A stretch of 43,316 nucleotides of DNA from Janthinobacterium sp. (GTDB taxonomy: Bacteria > Pseudomonadota > Gammaproteobacteria > Burkholderiales > Burkholderiaceae_D): assembly GCF_009923995.1 (NCBI RefSeq), contig NZ_RFSK01000051.1, positions 1 to 43,316 of the forward strand, in the 5' to 3' direction. A program made the translations under genes and the position numbers. The notes below the pieces were generated by a model. That model made no database searches, had not been told where the DNA came from, and saw nothing but the letters and a program-made list of their open reading frames with translations. Below are positions 35,377 through 43,316 of the stretch, in pieces. Positions within the stretch are counted from its first letter, which is position 1, and each line of letters begins with the position of its first letter.

Positions 35377-36671
35377 GGCTGCTCCGCGACGGCCTTGGCA
35401 TCCTTGCCGCGCGCCCGCGCATGCCGGGGCAGGGCTTGCCGCAACTGCCGCTCGACGACGATGCGCGTGGCGATCAGGGCCGCCATCAGGTAGTAGGGCA
35501 TGTCGAAATACAGCAGGCTGAGGAAGGCGCCGCCCACGGCAAAGCCGATCAGGCTGGCCTGGCTCATGGTGGCCAGGCCGTGCGCCCAGCGCAGCTCGGC
35601 CTGGCCCCGCGTGCGGCGGATGATGACGCTGGCCGTATGCCAGGTGGCCATGCCCAGCGCCAGGTAGAGGAACAGGCCGACGAAGCCGTGCTCGCCCAGC
35701 ACCTGGAAATAGATGCTGTGTGCCGCGTGCACGTCCAGGGGATTGGGCGCGTAGCGGGCAAAGATGCTGGCGTCGGACACGTCGAAGCCGCCGCCGAGGA
35801 AGCGGTCGCGCGCCAGGTTCCACGCCATGCGCCACGCATTCAGGCGGCCCATCGCGGAACTGTCTTCCTCGTAGGTATTGATGGTGTCCATGCGCTCGGC
35901 CCAGCGCTCGGGCATGAAGGCGAGCAGCAGGGGCGTGACGGCGGCCAGCAGCGCGCCCAGCATCAGCTTGCGGTCGCTCTTGAGCCACATGAACAGCACC
36001 ATGGCGGCGATGGCCAGCAGCGCGCCGCGCGAATACGAGCCCAGGGCGGCCAGCGCCGACAGCAGCATCGCCGCCGACAGGCCATGGCGGTGCCAGCGCC
36101 GGTCGCTGTTCTGCTGCAGGTAATACATGAGGGGAATGGTGATGATGAGGGCCAGGGCCAGCGAATTGTTGTCGCCGATAAAGGTGTCTTCCGGCCCCCA
36201 GACCCGCTCCGTGCCGCCGCTGCGGATGGTGAAGATGCCGCCTTTCACGCCGTAATAGCCGATCGAGCCGACCAGCACCCACACCAGGCGCACGATGTCG
36301 CGCCGCGTGCGTATCACCATCATCACGACAAAGGTCATCAGCATGATCTTCATGACCTTGTTCCATTGTTCCCACGACGACTCCGGCAGCAGGGCGAACG
36401 GCGCCGTCACGTTCATCCACGCGACGAACAGCAGCAGCAGCACGCTGACGGGGGTGAGCGGCAGGCTTTTCGGCTCGCGCGTCATGACGAGGCCCAGCAC
36501 GGTGGCGACGGCGATGATGAAGGCGAACGGCATGTGGGTGGCGAAGCCCCAGCCCTGGGTGTGGGGATTCATGACGCTGACCCAGACCCACATCAGGCCG
36601 CCGATGGACGGCGCCTTCAGGATGAAGGGCAGCGAACCCAGGATGATGACGGTAACGAGTATGTCGCGCAT
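35373..36671 (-). CDS. O-antigen-ligase-like protein, exosortase A system-associated (putative O-glycosylation ligase)
   Basis: A 432-residue membrane protein with ~10-12 predicted spans and a large periplasmic loop (~residues 230-300: NTYEEDSSAMGRLNAWRMAW, then AAHSIYFQVLGEHGFVGL), the Wzy/WaaL pattern. The N-terminus MRDILVTVIILGSLPFILKAP and GLMWVWVSVMNPH are typical of the XrtA-linked O-glycosylation ligase group, proposed to transfer polysaccharide to protein or to polymerise it. ATG 36671 is chosen, with GGAGCG upstream on the minus strand; an in-frame start at 36725 adds a basic leader unlike the family. First gene of a minus-strand pair with the deacetylase. Confidence 0.85.
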   Translation of the reverse strand: MRDILVTVIILGSLPFILKAPSIGGLMWVWVSVMNPHTQGWGFATHMPFAFIIAVATVLGLVMTREPKSLPLTPVSVLLLLFVAWMNVTAPFALLPESSWEQWNKVMKIMLMTFVVMMVIRTRRDIVRLVWVLVGSIGYYGVKGGIFTIRSGGTERVWGPEDTFIGDNNSLALALIITIPLMYYLQQNSDRRWHRHGLSAAMLLSALAALGSYSRGALLAIAAMVLFMWLKSDRKLMLGALLAAVTPLLLAFMPERWAERMDTINTYEEDSSAMGRLNAWRMAWNLARDRFLGGGFDVSDASIFARYAPNPLDVHAAHSIYFQVLGEHGFVGLFLYLALGMATWHTASVIIRRTRGQAELRWAHGLATMSQASLIGFAVGGAFLSLLYFDMPYYLMAALIATRIVVERQLRQALPRHARARGKDAKAVAEQP

Positions 36672-36785
36672 GAAAGAGGACGCTCCTTGTGGTAGCGGAC
36701 GGGACCGGGCCTTGATGCCGCTCAACGGGCTGGCGGGCAGGCTCAGTACACTGGATCAACACGGCCGGGCCTTGCTCCACGGGGC

Positions 36786-36800
36786 TGGCGCCGTTATTGA
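36786..36800 (+). promoter_or_regulatory. Candidate sigma-54 promoter for the second EPS operon
   Basis: TGGCGC-N5-TTGA against consensus TGGCAC-N5-TTGC: two mismatches, including the last base of the -12 element. Transcription would start near 36811, leaving a ~30-base leader. It is similar in sequence to the site at 29442-29456. Confidence 0.3.
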
Positions 36801-36832
36801 ATCTGTACATCAGTTTTGTCATGGTAAGACCA

Positions 36833-36838
36833 AGGAGG
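36833..36838 (+). promoter_or_regulatory. Strong ribosome binding site that argues for a TTG start
   Basis: AGGAGG lies one base before ATG 36840, too close for normal initiation, but seven bases before the in-frame TTG at 36846. Confidence 0.55.
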
Positions 36839-36845
36839 CATGTCC

Positions 36846-38930
36846 TTGTTGACCGTTCTCATGGCGACCTACAATGGCGCCAGCACCTTGCCCCAGGTAT
36901 TGCGCGCCTACATGGGCCTGCACCCGCCCGCGGGCGGCTGGCGCCTCGTCATCGCCGACAATGGCAGCACCGACGCCACGGCGCAGGTGATCGCCGCCTT
37001 CCGTGGCCGCCTGCCCTTGAGTTCCGTGTACGTGGCGCGGCGCGGCCGCAGTCCCGCCCTGAACGGCGCCGTTGAGTACGCCCTGCGCCGCGGCGGCGAC
37101 GGCAGCGAGCTGTTCGTCTTTGGCGACGACGATGCCATGCCCGCGCCGGACTGGCTGTGCCGTTTGCAGGCGTGTGCGCGCAGCCATCCCGGCCACGGCC
37201 TGTTCGGCGGCGCCATCGTGCCCGCCTGGCGCGAAACGCCGGCCGACTGGCTGCTGCGCCTGACACCCGTCGGCCTGACGTGGGGCATCACCAGTCCCGA
37301 GCTGCGCGACGGTCCCGTGTATCCCGGCCTCGTCTGGGGCGCCAACATGGCCATCCGCCGCCGTCTCTTCGAGGCGGGCGCCCGCTATGACGAAAGCATC
37401 GGCCCCCAGGGCCGCAGCTATGCCATGGGCAGTGAAACCAAGTTGAACCTGGATATCTACCGGGCCGGCAACCCGTCGTGGTTCTGCCCGCAGGCCAGGG
37501 TGGCGCACATCATCCGCGTGCAGCAGGTGCAGCGCGACTGGGTCCTGCGGCGCTCCTTCCTGTTCGGCCGGGGCCAGTGCCGGCTGGCGGTGCCGGCGCC
37601 CAGCGTGGAATGGCTGGGCGTGCCCCGCTGGATGCTGGGCCGCTACCTGCGCGACGGCGTGGCGGCCGTGGGCGCCTGGCTGCGGCGGGACCGGGAAACC
37701 CTGTTCCTGCGCAGCTGGGAACTGGCATGGCTGCAGGGCTATTTCCACGAAGCGTGGCGCGGGCGGCGCAAGCGCCTGCCGCGCGTCCTCATCACCAGCT
37801 ATTCCGGCGAACTGGGCGGCATGGAGCTGCGCATGGCGCAGGAGGCGCAGCTGCTGGGCAAGGCCGGCTACGACAGCGTGCTGGGGCTGCGCCGCTTCCC
37901 CGGCTTCGCCGCCTGGGCGCAGGGCCTGCGGCGGCGGCAGCTGCGCGTGGAAGTGTATGAACCGCCCCTGTTCGTCGAGCACTGGGCCTGGCGGCGCTGG
38001 AACCTGCTGCGCGCGCGGCTCGCGGGCGCCCGGCCGCTGCGGCGGCTGCGGCCCGACCTGGTGCACGTGGCTTTCTGCTGGACCACCTATGGCGCCTCGA
38101 TCCTGTGGCTGGCGCGGCGCTGCCGCCTGCCGGCCGTGGTCAGCGTGCACAACGCGTTTCCCCTGGAACCGCTGAGCGCCTGGCAGCGGCCCCTGCTGCA
38201 GGAAGCGTTCCGCGGCGTGAAGGGCGTGTATGCCGTGTCGCCGTCGGCCATGCGGCATTTCCTCGACCTGTACCGCGGCATGCTGGCGCCGGCCACGCGG
38301 CTGGCCGTGATCCCGAACGGCGTCGATACGGATGCCTTCACCGTCTCGCCGCAACGGCGGCTGCAGGCGCGTCAGCAGCTGGGGCTGCCGCCGGACGCGC
38401 TGGTGATCGGCTGCGTGGCCCGCCTGTCCGCGCAAAAGCGGCCGCAAGCCCTGCTGGCCCTGTTCGCCCGTCTGCTGCCCCAGTTTCCCCGCCTGTACCT
38501 GGTGCTGGCGGGCACGGGGCCGCTGGAAGACTTGCTGCGTGAACAGGTGCGGGCGGCGGGATTGCAGGGGCGGGTGCTGCTGGCGGGATTCCAGCCCCGC
38601 ATCGACCTGCTGATGCCCGCCTTCGACCTGCATCTGCTGCTGAGCAAGAACGAAGGTTTCGGCATCGCCACCATCGAGGCCATGGCGTGCGGCGTGCCGG
38701 CCGTGGGCACGGACGTGCCGGGCACCCGCGACATCCTGCACGGCAGCGGCGGCGGCCTGCTGCTGCCGCTGGACGACGAGGAGGCCGCCTGCCGGGCTGT
38801 GGCCGGGCTGCTGCGCGACCCGGCCCGGCGCCGGCGCATGGGGCAGCAGGCCCGCCTGGAGGCGGAGCAGCACTATTCCATGCAGCGCCTGGAGCGGCAG
38901 CTGCAGCAGTTCTATGCCGGTCTCGTGTAG
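36846..38930 (+). CDS. Two-domain glycosyltransferase, GT2-GT4 fusion
   Basis: About 694 residues joining two glycosyltransferase folds. Residues ~1-280 are GT-A/GT2: LTVLMATYNGAS, the nucleotide-binding IADNGSTD, and GDDDAMP with the metal-binding aspartates. Residues ~310-690 are GT-B/GT4: RVLITSYSGELGGMELRM, VIPNGVDTDAF, then the donor motif NEGFGIATIEAMACGVP. One polypeptide may thus add two sugars in sequence to the growing repeat unit. The start is taken as TTG 36846 because of Shine-Dalgarno spacing; ATG 36840 adds two residues. First gene of the rightmost plus-strand operon, 18 bp ahead of the flippase gene. Confidence 0.9.
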   Translation: MLTVLMATYNGASTLPQVLRAYMGLHPPAGGWRLVIADNGSTDATAQVIAAFRGRLPLSSVYVARRGRSPALNGAVEYALRRGGDGSELFVFGDDDAMPAPDWLCRLQACARSHPGHGLFGGAIVPAWRETPADWLLRLTPVGLTWGITSPELRDGPVYPGLVWGANMAIRRRLFEAGARYDESIGPQGRSYAMGSETKLNLDIYRAGNPSWFCPQARVAHIIRVQQVQRDWVLRRSFLFGRGQCRLAVPAPSVEWLGVPRWMLGRYLRDGVAAVGAWLRRDRETLFLRSWELAWLQGYFHEAWRGRRKRLPRVLITSYSGELGGMELRMAQEAQLLGKAGYDSVLGLRRFPGFAAWAQGLRRRQLRVEVYEPPLFVEHWAWRRWNLLRARLAGARPLRRLRPDLVHVAFCWTTYGASILWLARRCRLPAVVSVHNAFPLEPLSAWQRPLLQEAFRGVKGVYAVSPSAMRHFLDLYRGMLAPATRLAVIPNGVDTDAFTVSPQRRLQARQQLGLPPDALVIGCVARLSAQKRPQALLALFARLLPQFPRLYLVLAGTGPLEDLLREQVRAAGLQGRVLLAGFQPRIDLLMPAFDLHLLLSKNEGFGIATIEAMACGVPAVGTDVPGTRDILHGSGGGLLLPLDDEEAACRAVAGLLRDPARRRRMGQQARLEAEQHYSMQRLERQLQQFYAGLV

Positions 38931-38948
38931 CGCCAGGAGCTGCCCCGC

Positions 38949-40418
38949 ATGAATGCCACGCGCCATTCCTTCTTCTTTTCCTTCGCCGAAAAATACACGG
39001 TGCTGCTGCTGAGTATCGTGTCCACGATGATCCTGTCGCGCCTGCTGACGCCGGCCGAGGTGGGCGTGTATTCGCTGGGCGCCGTGCTGGTGGCCATGGC
39101 CCAGGTGGTGCGCGATTTCGGCGTGGGCCAGTACCTGATCCAGGAAAAGGTGCTGACGACGGAGAAACTGCGCGCCGCCCTGACGACGAGCCTGGTGGTG
39201 GCCTGGCTGCTGGCGGCGCTGGTGCTGGCCGCCAGCGGCCCGCTGGCCCGCTTCTACGACGAGCCGCGCCTGCACCTGGTGCTGCAGCTGCTGTCGATCA
39301 ACTTCCTGCTGATTCCGTTCAGCGCGCTGACCTTGCCCCTCCTGCGGCGGCAACTGCGCTTTCGCGCCATCTATGCGATCAACGCGGCCAACAGCGTCAC
39401 CAACCTGCTGGTGGGGGTGAGCATGGCGCTGCTGGGCCACAGTTACATGAGCCTGGTGGCGGCCGTGCTGGCCGGCTCCACCGCCTCGCTGCTGACGAGC
39501 CTGGTCGTGCGTCCCCGCGAACTGCCGTGGCTGCCGGGACGGCGGGGCGTGCGGGCCATCGTCTCCTTCGGCGCCTATGCGACGGGGGGCGGGCTGGTGG
39601 ACGAGGCGGGCGTGGTGGCGCCGGACCTGGTGATCGGCAAGATGATCGATATCGAGAGCCTGGCCCTGTTCGGCAAGACGCAAAGCATGCTGAGCATTTT
39701 CAACCAGGCCATCACGAGTGCCATCTCGCCCGTGGTGTTTCCCCTGTTCGCGGCGCGCGACCGCGAGGAGGGCGGGGCGGGACCCGTCTACCTGCGCACG
39801 GTCAGCTACATGACGGCGCTGGCCTGGCCGTTTTTCCTGTTTCTCGCCTGCATGGCCTTGCCCCTCGTCAAAGTGTTGTACGGACCCCAATGGAGCGCGT
39901 GTACGCCCTTGATACGCATCATGTGCCTGTCCTCGGCCGTGTATAGCATGTTCAGCATGGCCCGCTACCTGTTCGTGGCGACGGGCCGGATGCGCGTGCA
40001 GGCGGGGCTCGATGCGTGGGCGGGCGGCCTGAAGGTGGCGGCGCTGCTGCTGGCGGCGCCCTTCGGCCTGGTGGCCGTGGCCTGGGCCGTGGTCTTCAGC
40101 ACGCTGTTGCGCAGCTGGCTGATCTACCGCTGCCTGCGGCGCTTCAGCGGTCTCGACTGGCGCATCCTGCTGCCCGTCCTGCGCAAGAGCCTGGCCCTGT
40201 GCGCCATCAGCAGTCCGCCGCCGCTGTGCATGCTGCTGTGGATGCCGGCCGACATGCCGCATGCCATCCCGCTGCTGGCGCTGGCAGGCACGGCGCTGGC
40301 GACCCTGCTGTGCTGGATCGCCGGGATTTTTCTGTTGAAACACGAAATCGCCGTGGAGTTTCAGTTCGTGCAACGCAAGCTGCTGGGCCGCTGGCTGGCC
40401 GTCAAGTCGCAGTACTGA
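38949..40418 (+). CDS. Polysaccharide flippase (Wzx/MOP family)
   Basis: A 489-residue integral membrane protein with ~12-14 hydrophobic spans and basic loops, of the oligosaccharide flippase family. The N-terminus SFAEKYTVLLLSIVSTMILSRLLTPAEVGVYSLG and the LPLLRRQLRFRAIYAINAANS segment are typical. It moves undecaprenyl-linked repeat units across the inner membrane. Its place between two glycosyltransferases, with the O-antigen-ligase-like gene divergent, supports a Wzx-type route. GGAGC lies before the ATG; the next gene follows after 36 bp. Confidence 0.9.
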   Translation: MNATRHSFFFSFAEKYTVLLLSIVSTMILSRLLTPAEVGVYSLGAVLVAMAQVVRDFGVGQYLIQEKVLTTEKLRAALTTSLVVAWLLAALVLAASGPLARFYDEPRLHLVLQLLSINFLLIPFSALTLPLLRRQLRFRAIYAINAANSVTNLLVGVSMALLGHSYMSLVAAVLAGSTASLLTSLVVRPRELPWLPGRRGVRAIVSFGAYATGGGLVDEAGVVAPDLVIGKMIDIESLALFGKTQSMLSIFNQAITSAISPVVFPLFAARDREEGGAGPVYLRTVSYMTALAWPFFLFLACMALPLVKVLYGPQWSACTPLIRIMCLSSAVYSMFSMARYLFVATGRMRVQAGLDAWAGGLKVAALLLAAPFGLVAVAWAVVFSTLLRSWLIYRCLRRFSGLDWRILLPVLRKSLALCAISSPPPLCMLLWMPADMPHAIPLLALAGTALATLLCWIAGIFLLKHEIAVEFQFVQRKLLGRWLAVKSQY

Positions 40419-40454
40419 CGGCTTGCGCGGGCGCGGCGGCCAGAAAGGAAGACC

Positions 40455-41540
40455 ATGCGTGTCGGTATCTTGTCCTATCCCATGCTGTTCCAGCGCGACG
40501 GCGGCTTGCAGGTGCAGGTGCGCGAAACCGTGGCCGCCCTGAACCGGCTGCCGGCCAACCCGGCGCGGCCCCTGGCGGTGCAGCTGGTGGACGCCAACCA
40601 CGAGCGGCTGGCCGATTTCGACGTGCTGCACGTGTTTTCGGCGAGCAACGGCACCTACCGCATCCTGGAGACGGCCAGCGAACTGGGCGTGCCCGTGGTG
40701 CTGTCGCCGCTGCTGGCGCCCAGCTGGAACCGGGGCAGTGCCTGGCGCGCCCGGCTGGCCGACCGGCTGGCGGGACGGCTGACGGAGTGGATGGTGCAGA
40801 CGAGCTACGCGCAGACGCGGCGCGCCCTGCACCTGGCCACGCGTGTCATCGCCCTGGGCGAGGCCGAGCGCGATGCCCTCGTGCACGGCTTCGGCCTGGC
40901 GGGCGAGGCCATCCGTGTCCTGCCGAACGGGATCAATCCGCATTTCTTCACGGCCAACGGCGACCTGTTCCGGCGCGAGACGGGCATCGCCGTGCCCTTC
41001 GTGCTGATGGTGGGCAGCATTTCACCCTATAAAAACCAGCTGGGGCTGGCGCAGGCGCTGGCCGGCAGCGGCGTGCCCGTGGTGCTGATCGGCGCCGCGC
41101 CGCGCGAGCAGCAAGCCTACCTGCAGCAGCTGCTGGACTTGCCCCACGTGCGCTGGCTGGGCGCGCTGGACCACGCCGACCCGCTGCTGGCCAGCGCCTA
41201 CCATGCGGCGGCCGTGGCGGCCTTGCCCAGCCAGGGTGAAGTATTTCCCCTGAGCGTGCTCGAAGCGCTGGCGGCCGGCACGCCCGTCGTCATGACATCG
41301 CAAAGCGCGCTGGACTTGCCCGATTCCGCCTTTGCGCTGCGCAAGGTGCGCTGGGACGACGGCCCCGCGCAGCGCCTGGCCATCACCGGGCTGCTGGCGC
41401 TGGCCCCGGAACGGGCGCGGGTGCGGGCCTTGGTGGAGCGTTTTACGTGGGAGCGCGTGGCGGCGCAGATCGCCGAGTGCTACGGCCAGGCGCACGCCGC
41501 CACGGCCGCGCACCCGGCAAGGAGCCGCCATGCTGTTTAA
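40455..41540 (+). CDS. Glycosyltransferase family 4 protein
   Basis: A 361-residue GT-B enzyme. The N-terminal half ends with LPNGINPHFF, the usual domain link. The donor-binding half has VGSISPYKNQLGLAQAL and PSQGEVFPLSVLEALAAGTPVVM with the E-x7-E type motif (EVFPLSVLE). It should transfer one sugar from a nucleotide donor to the lipid-linked glycan. AAAGGAAG precedes the ATG. The last 11 bp overlap the MBOAT gene, so translation is coupled. Confidence 0.9.
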   Translation: MRVGILSYPMLFQRDGGLQVQVRETVAALNRLPANPARPLAVQLVDANHERLADFDVLHVFSASNGTYRILETASELGVPVVLSPLLAPSWNRGSAWRARLADRLAGRLTEWMVQTSYAQTRRALHLATRVIALGEAERDALVHGFGLAGEAIRVLPNGINPHFFTANGDLFRRETGIAVPFVLMVGSISPYKNQLGLAQALAGSGVPVVLIGAAPREQQAYLQQLLDLPHVRWLGALDHADPLLASAYHAAAVAALPSQGEVFPLSVLEALAAGTPVVMTSQSALDLPDSAFALRKVRWDDGPAQRLAITGLLALAPERARVRALVERFTWERVAAQIAECYGQAHAATAAHPARSRHAV

Positions 41541-43107
41541 TTCCTTCGCCTTCCTGTTCGCCTTCCTGCCCATCGTGCTGGTCGGCTACTTCCTGCTGGA
41601 CCGCTGGGCGCCCGCCGGCGCCCGTGCGGCCGCCAGCTGGCGCCGCCTGGCACCGGCCGCCTGGCTGGGCGGCGCCTCCCTGTTCTTCTATGCGTGGTGG
41701 GATGCGCGCTACCTGCCGCTGCTGCTGGCCTCGATCTGCGTCAATTATGCCGCCGGGCGCCTGATCGGTGCCCGCGCGGGCGCGGCCCGCAAGCGCGTGC
41801 TGGTGGCGGCTCTGGCGCTGAACCTGGGCCTGCTCGCGTACTACAAGTATGCCAATTTCTTCATCGACAGCGTCCATGCCGTAGCGACGGCCGCCGGTGC
41901 TGGCGCTGCCAGCCTGCCGTGGCATGGCCTCGACATCATCTTGCCGATCGGTATTTCGTTCTTCACCTTCACGCAGATCGCCTTCCTCGTCGATTGCTAC
42001 CGGGGCGAGGTGCGCGAATACCGCTTCCTCCATTACCTGCTGTTCGTCAGCTATTTCCCCCACCTGATCGCCGGTCCCGTGCTGCACCACCGCGACATGA
42101 TGCCGCAGTTCGCCGACCCCGCCAACGCGCGCCCGCGCGCGGCCAATTTCGCCGTCGGCCTGTCCATCTTCACCATCGGCCTGGCCAAGAAGGTGCTGAT
42201 CGCCGACAACCTGTCGCCGCTGGCCATCCCCGTCTTCGCGGCCGACGCCGCGCCCACGCTGATCGAGGCATGGATCGGCGTGCTGGCCTACACCTTCCAG
42301 CTGTATTTCGACTTTTCCGGCTATTCGGACATGGCCATCGGCCTGTCGCGCCTGTTCGGCGTGAAATTGCCGCTGAACTTCAATTCGCCGTACAAGGCGG
42401 CCAATATCGCGGACTTCTGGCGCCGCTGGCACATGACCTTGTCGCGCTTCCTGCGCGACTATCTGTACATTCCCCTGGGCGGCAGCCGGCGCGGCGAGGC
42501 CATGCGCTACCGCAACCTGATGCTGACCATGCTGCTGGGCGGCCTGTGGCACGGCGCCGGCTGGACCTTCGTCATCTGGGGCGGCCTGCACGGCCTGTAC
42601 CTGGTGCTGCAGCAGGCGTGGCAAAGGTTCTTCGGCACGGCGCCGGGGTACCGCTGGCTGCGCTGGTGGCCGGGCTTGCTGACCTTTCTTGCCGTCATGC
42701 TCGCCTGGATCTTTTTCCGCGCGCCCGACGTGGCCACGGCTTGGGACATCGCGGGCGCGCTCGTGGGGGCGAACGGCATCAGCCTGCCGCGCGGCCTGGC
42801 CAGCCACGGCGCCACCCTGGCGCAGTGGGGCCTGCATCCCGCCTTCGACGGCATCCGCTGGATCGAACTGGTGGGGCCGGGCTTGCCCGTGCTGCTGGGC
42901 GCCATGCTGCTGGCCTTCAGGGCGCCGAACACGCAAGAAATATTCTTTCTCTACGAGCCTGCCATTGAAAGAATCTTTCAGCCTGCCGGACGCTGGAACG
43001 TCAGCTGGCGTCCCACGCGCCGCTGGAGCGTGGGCCTGGCCGCGCTGTTCGTCGCCTGCGTCTTCGGCATGAACCGGGTCACCGAATTCCTCTATTTCCA
43101 GTTCTGA
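41530..43107 (+). CDS. MBOAT O-acetyltransferase, AlgI-like
   Basis: A 525-residue membrane-bound O-acyltransferase. Multi-span, with the AlgI-type core: PIGISFFTFTQIAFLVDCYRG, YFPHLIAGPVLHH, YLYIPLGGSRRGE and the catalytic-histidine motif LLGGLWHGAGWTFVIWGGLHG. It imports acetyl groups across the inner membrane for O-acetylation of the exported polysaccharide, normally together with an AlgJ/AlgX-like periplasmic transferase; the partial gene that follows after 2 bp is the likely partner. ATG 41530 lies inside the 3' end of the preceding glycosyltransferase gene, with AAGGAG close upstream. Confidence 0.93.
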   Translation: MLFNSFAFLFAFLPIVLVGYFLLDRWAPAGARAAASWRRLAPAAWLGGASLFFYAWWDARYLPLLLASICVNYAAGRLIGARAGAARKRVLVAALALNLGLLAYYKYANFFIDSVHAVATAAGAGAASLPWHGLDIILPIGISFFTFTQIAFLVDCYRGEVREYRFLHYLLFVSYFPHLIAGPVLHHRDMMPQFADPANARPRAANFAVGLSIFTIGLAKKVLIADNLSPLAIPVFAADAAPTLIEAWIGVLAYTFQLYFDFSGYSDMAIGLSRLFGVKLPLNFNSPYKAANIADFWRRWHMTLSRFLRDYLYIPLGGSRRGEAMRYRNLMLTMLLGGLWHGAGWTFVIWGGLHGLYLVLQQAWQRFFGTAPGYRWLRWWPGLLTFLAVMLAWIFFRAPDVATAWDIAGALVGANGISLPRGLASHGATLAQWGLHPAFDGIRWIELVGPGLPVLLGAMLLAFRAPNTQEIFFLYEPAIERIFQPAGRWNVSWRPTRRWSVGLAALFVACVFGMNRVTEFLYFQF

Positions 43108-43109
43108 CC

Positions 43110-43316
43110 ATGGACGCCGCCGCCCGCCGCTACCTCGCCGGCTTTCTCGCCTGCATCGGCCTCGCGCTGGGCGCCGTCTCGTTCCTCAACTACCAGGTCG
43201 ATCCCTACCTGCTGCACCAGTGGGACAGCCCCCTGGTGCAGCGCCCGCGCCAGCTCAATGAAAAGCTCGGTGCCTGGGCCAAGACCTATGCCGTGGCGCG
43301 CTACCGGCCCGCCGTC
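43110..43316 (+). CDS. N-terminal part of an AlgJ/SGNH-like membrane-anchored protein (3' truncated)
   Basis: 69 codons to the window end. It starts MDAAARRYLAGF with one membrane anchor (residues ~8-27), followed by NYQVDPYLLHQWD and a basic stretch. An N-terminal anchor with an N-x-x-x-DPY turn right behind an MBOAT gene is the usual layout of the periplasmic O-acetyltransferase partner. Catalytic SGNH motifs would lie beyond the window, so the call rests on position and the N-terminus. Only two bases separate it from the MBOAT stop. Confidence 0.6.
   Translation, partial: MDAAARRYLAGFLACIGLALGAVSFLNYQVDPYLLHQWDSPLVQRPRQLNEKLGAWAKTYAVARYRPAV

Noticed and set aside
36819..40943. Minus-strand open frame of 1374 codons
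   Set aside because: It runs antisense to the GT2-GT4 fusion and flippase genes; the product is Gln/Arg/His-rich without domains, a shadow of GC-rich coding DNA.

Overview
The window is GC-rich throughout except for one island, and its gene set points to a betaproteobacterium of the family Oxalobacteraceae (Janthinobacterium / Massilia / Duganella type). The pointers are PrsR and exosortase A (XrtA) accessory genes, a membrane PQQ glucose dehydrogenase, an LpxO-like hydroxylase, purT and an ISC-type ferredoxin. The genus is inferred from gene content, not from a database match.

Positions 1-2820 hold the C-terminal part of a sigma-54 response regulator (PrsR type), a hemerythrin, an alanine-rich membrane protein, a 24-residue membrane peptide, a terminator and a DUF1439-type lipoprotein. 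Positions 2820-4884 form an AT-rich island with one secreted TIM-barrel-like protein and little else that can be recognised. Positions 4885-12957 are housekeeping or accessory genes: ferredoxin, a small conserved protein, gcd, a MarR regulator with a paired operator, an LpxO-like hydroxylase, a hotdog thioesterase, a chemoreceptor preceded by an FNR-like box, and a CPBP membrane protease.

Positions 13316-21377 are a self-contained type I secretion locus: an RTX-like protein made of three ~310-residue modules, then a hairpin, then ABC exporter, HlyD-type adaptor and TolC-type outer-membrane protein with overlapping ends. Positions 21457-24623 hold a VOC protein, purT, two poorly characterised proteins and a 122-bp inverted-repeat element.

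Positions 24610-43316 are an exopolysaccharide region of the XrtA type. A minus-strand operon (GNAT, acyl carrier protein, XrtA hydrolases 2 and 1, glycosyltransferase, TPR protein) diverges from a plus-strand operon (XrtA acyl-CoA ligase, XrtA PLP decarboxylase, asparagine-synthase-like protein). A second divergent pair follows: O-antigen-ligase-like protein plus polysaccharide deacetylase on the minus strand, and a GT2-GT4 fusion, flippase, GT4, MBOAT O-acetyltransferase and its presumed SGNH/AlgJ-like partner on the plus strand, cut off by the window end. Together these genes look able to assemble, export and modify (acyl, amino-acyl and acetyl groups) a surface polysaccharide. Neither the exosortase nor a PEP-CTERM substrate is in the window. 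The most interesting lead is the ligase / carrier protein / type III PLP decarboxylase set, which resembles a carrier-bound amino-acid decarboxylation route placed inside a polysaccharide cluster.
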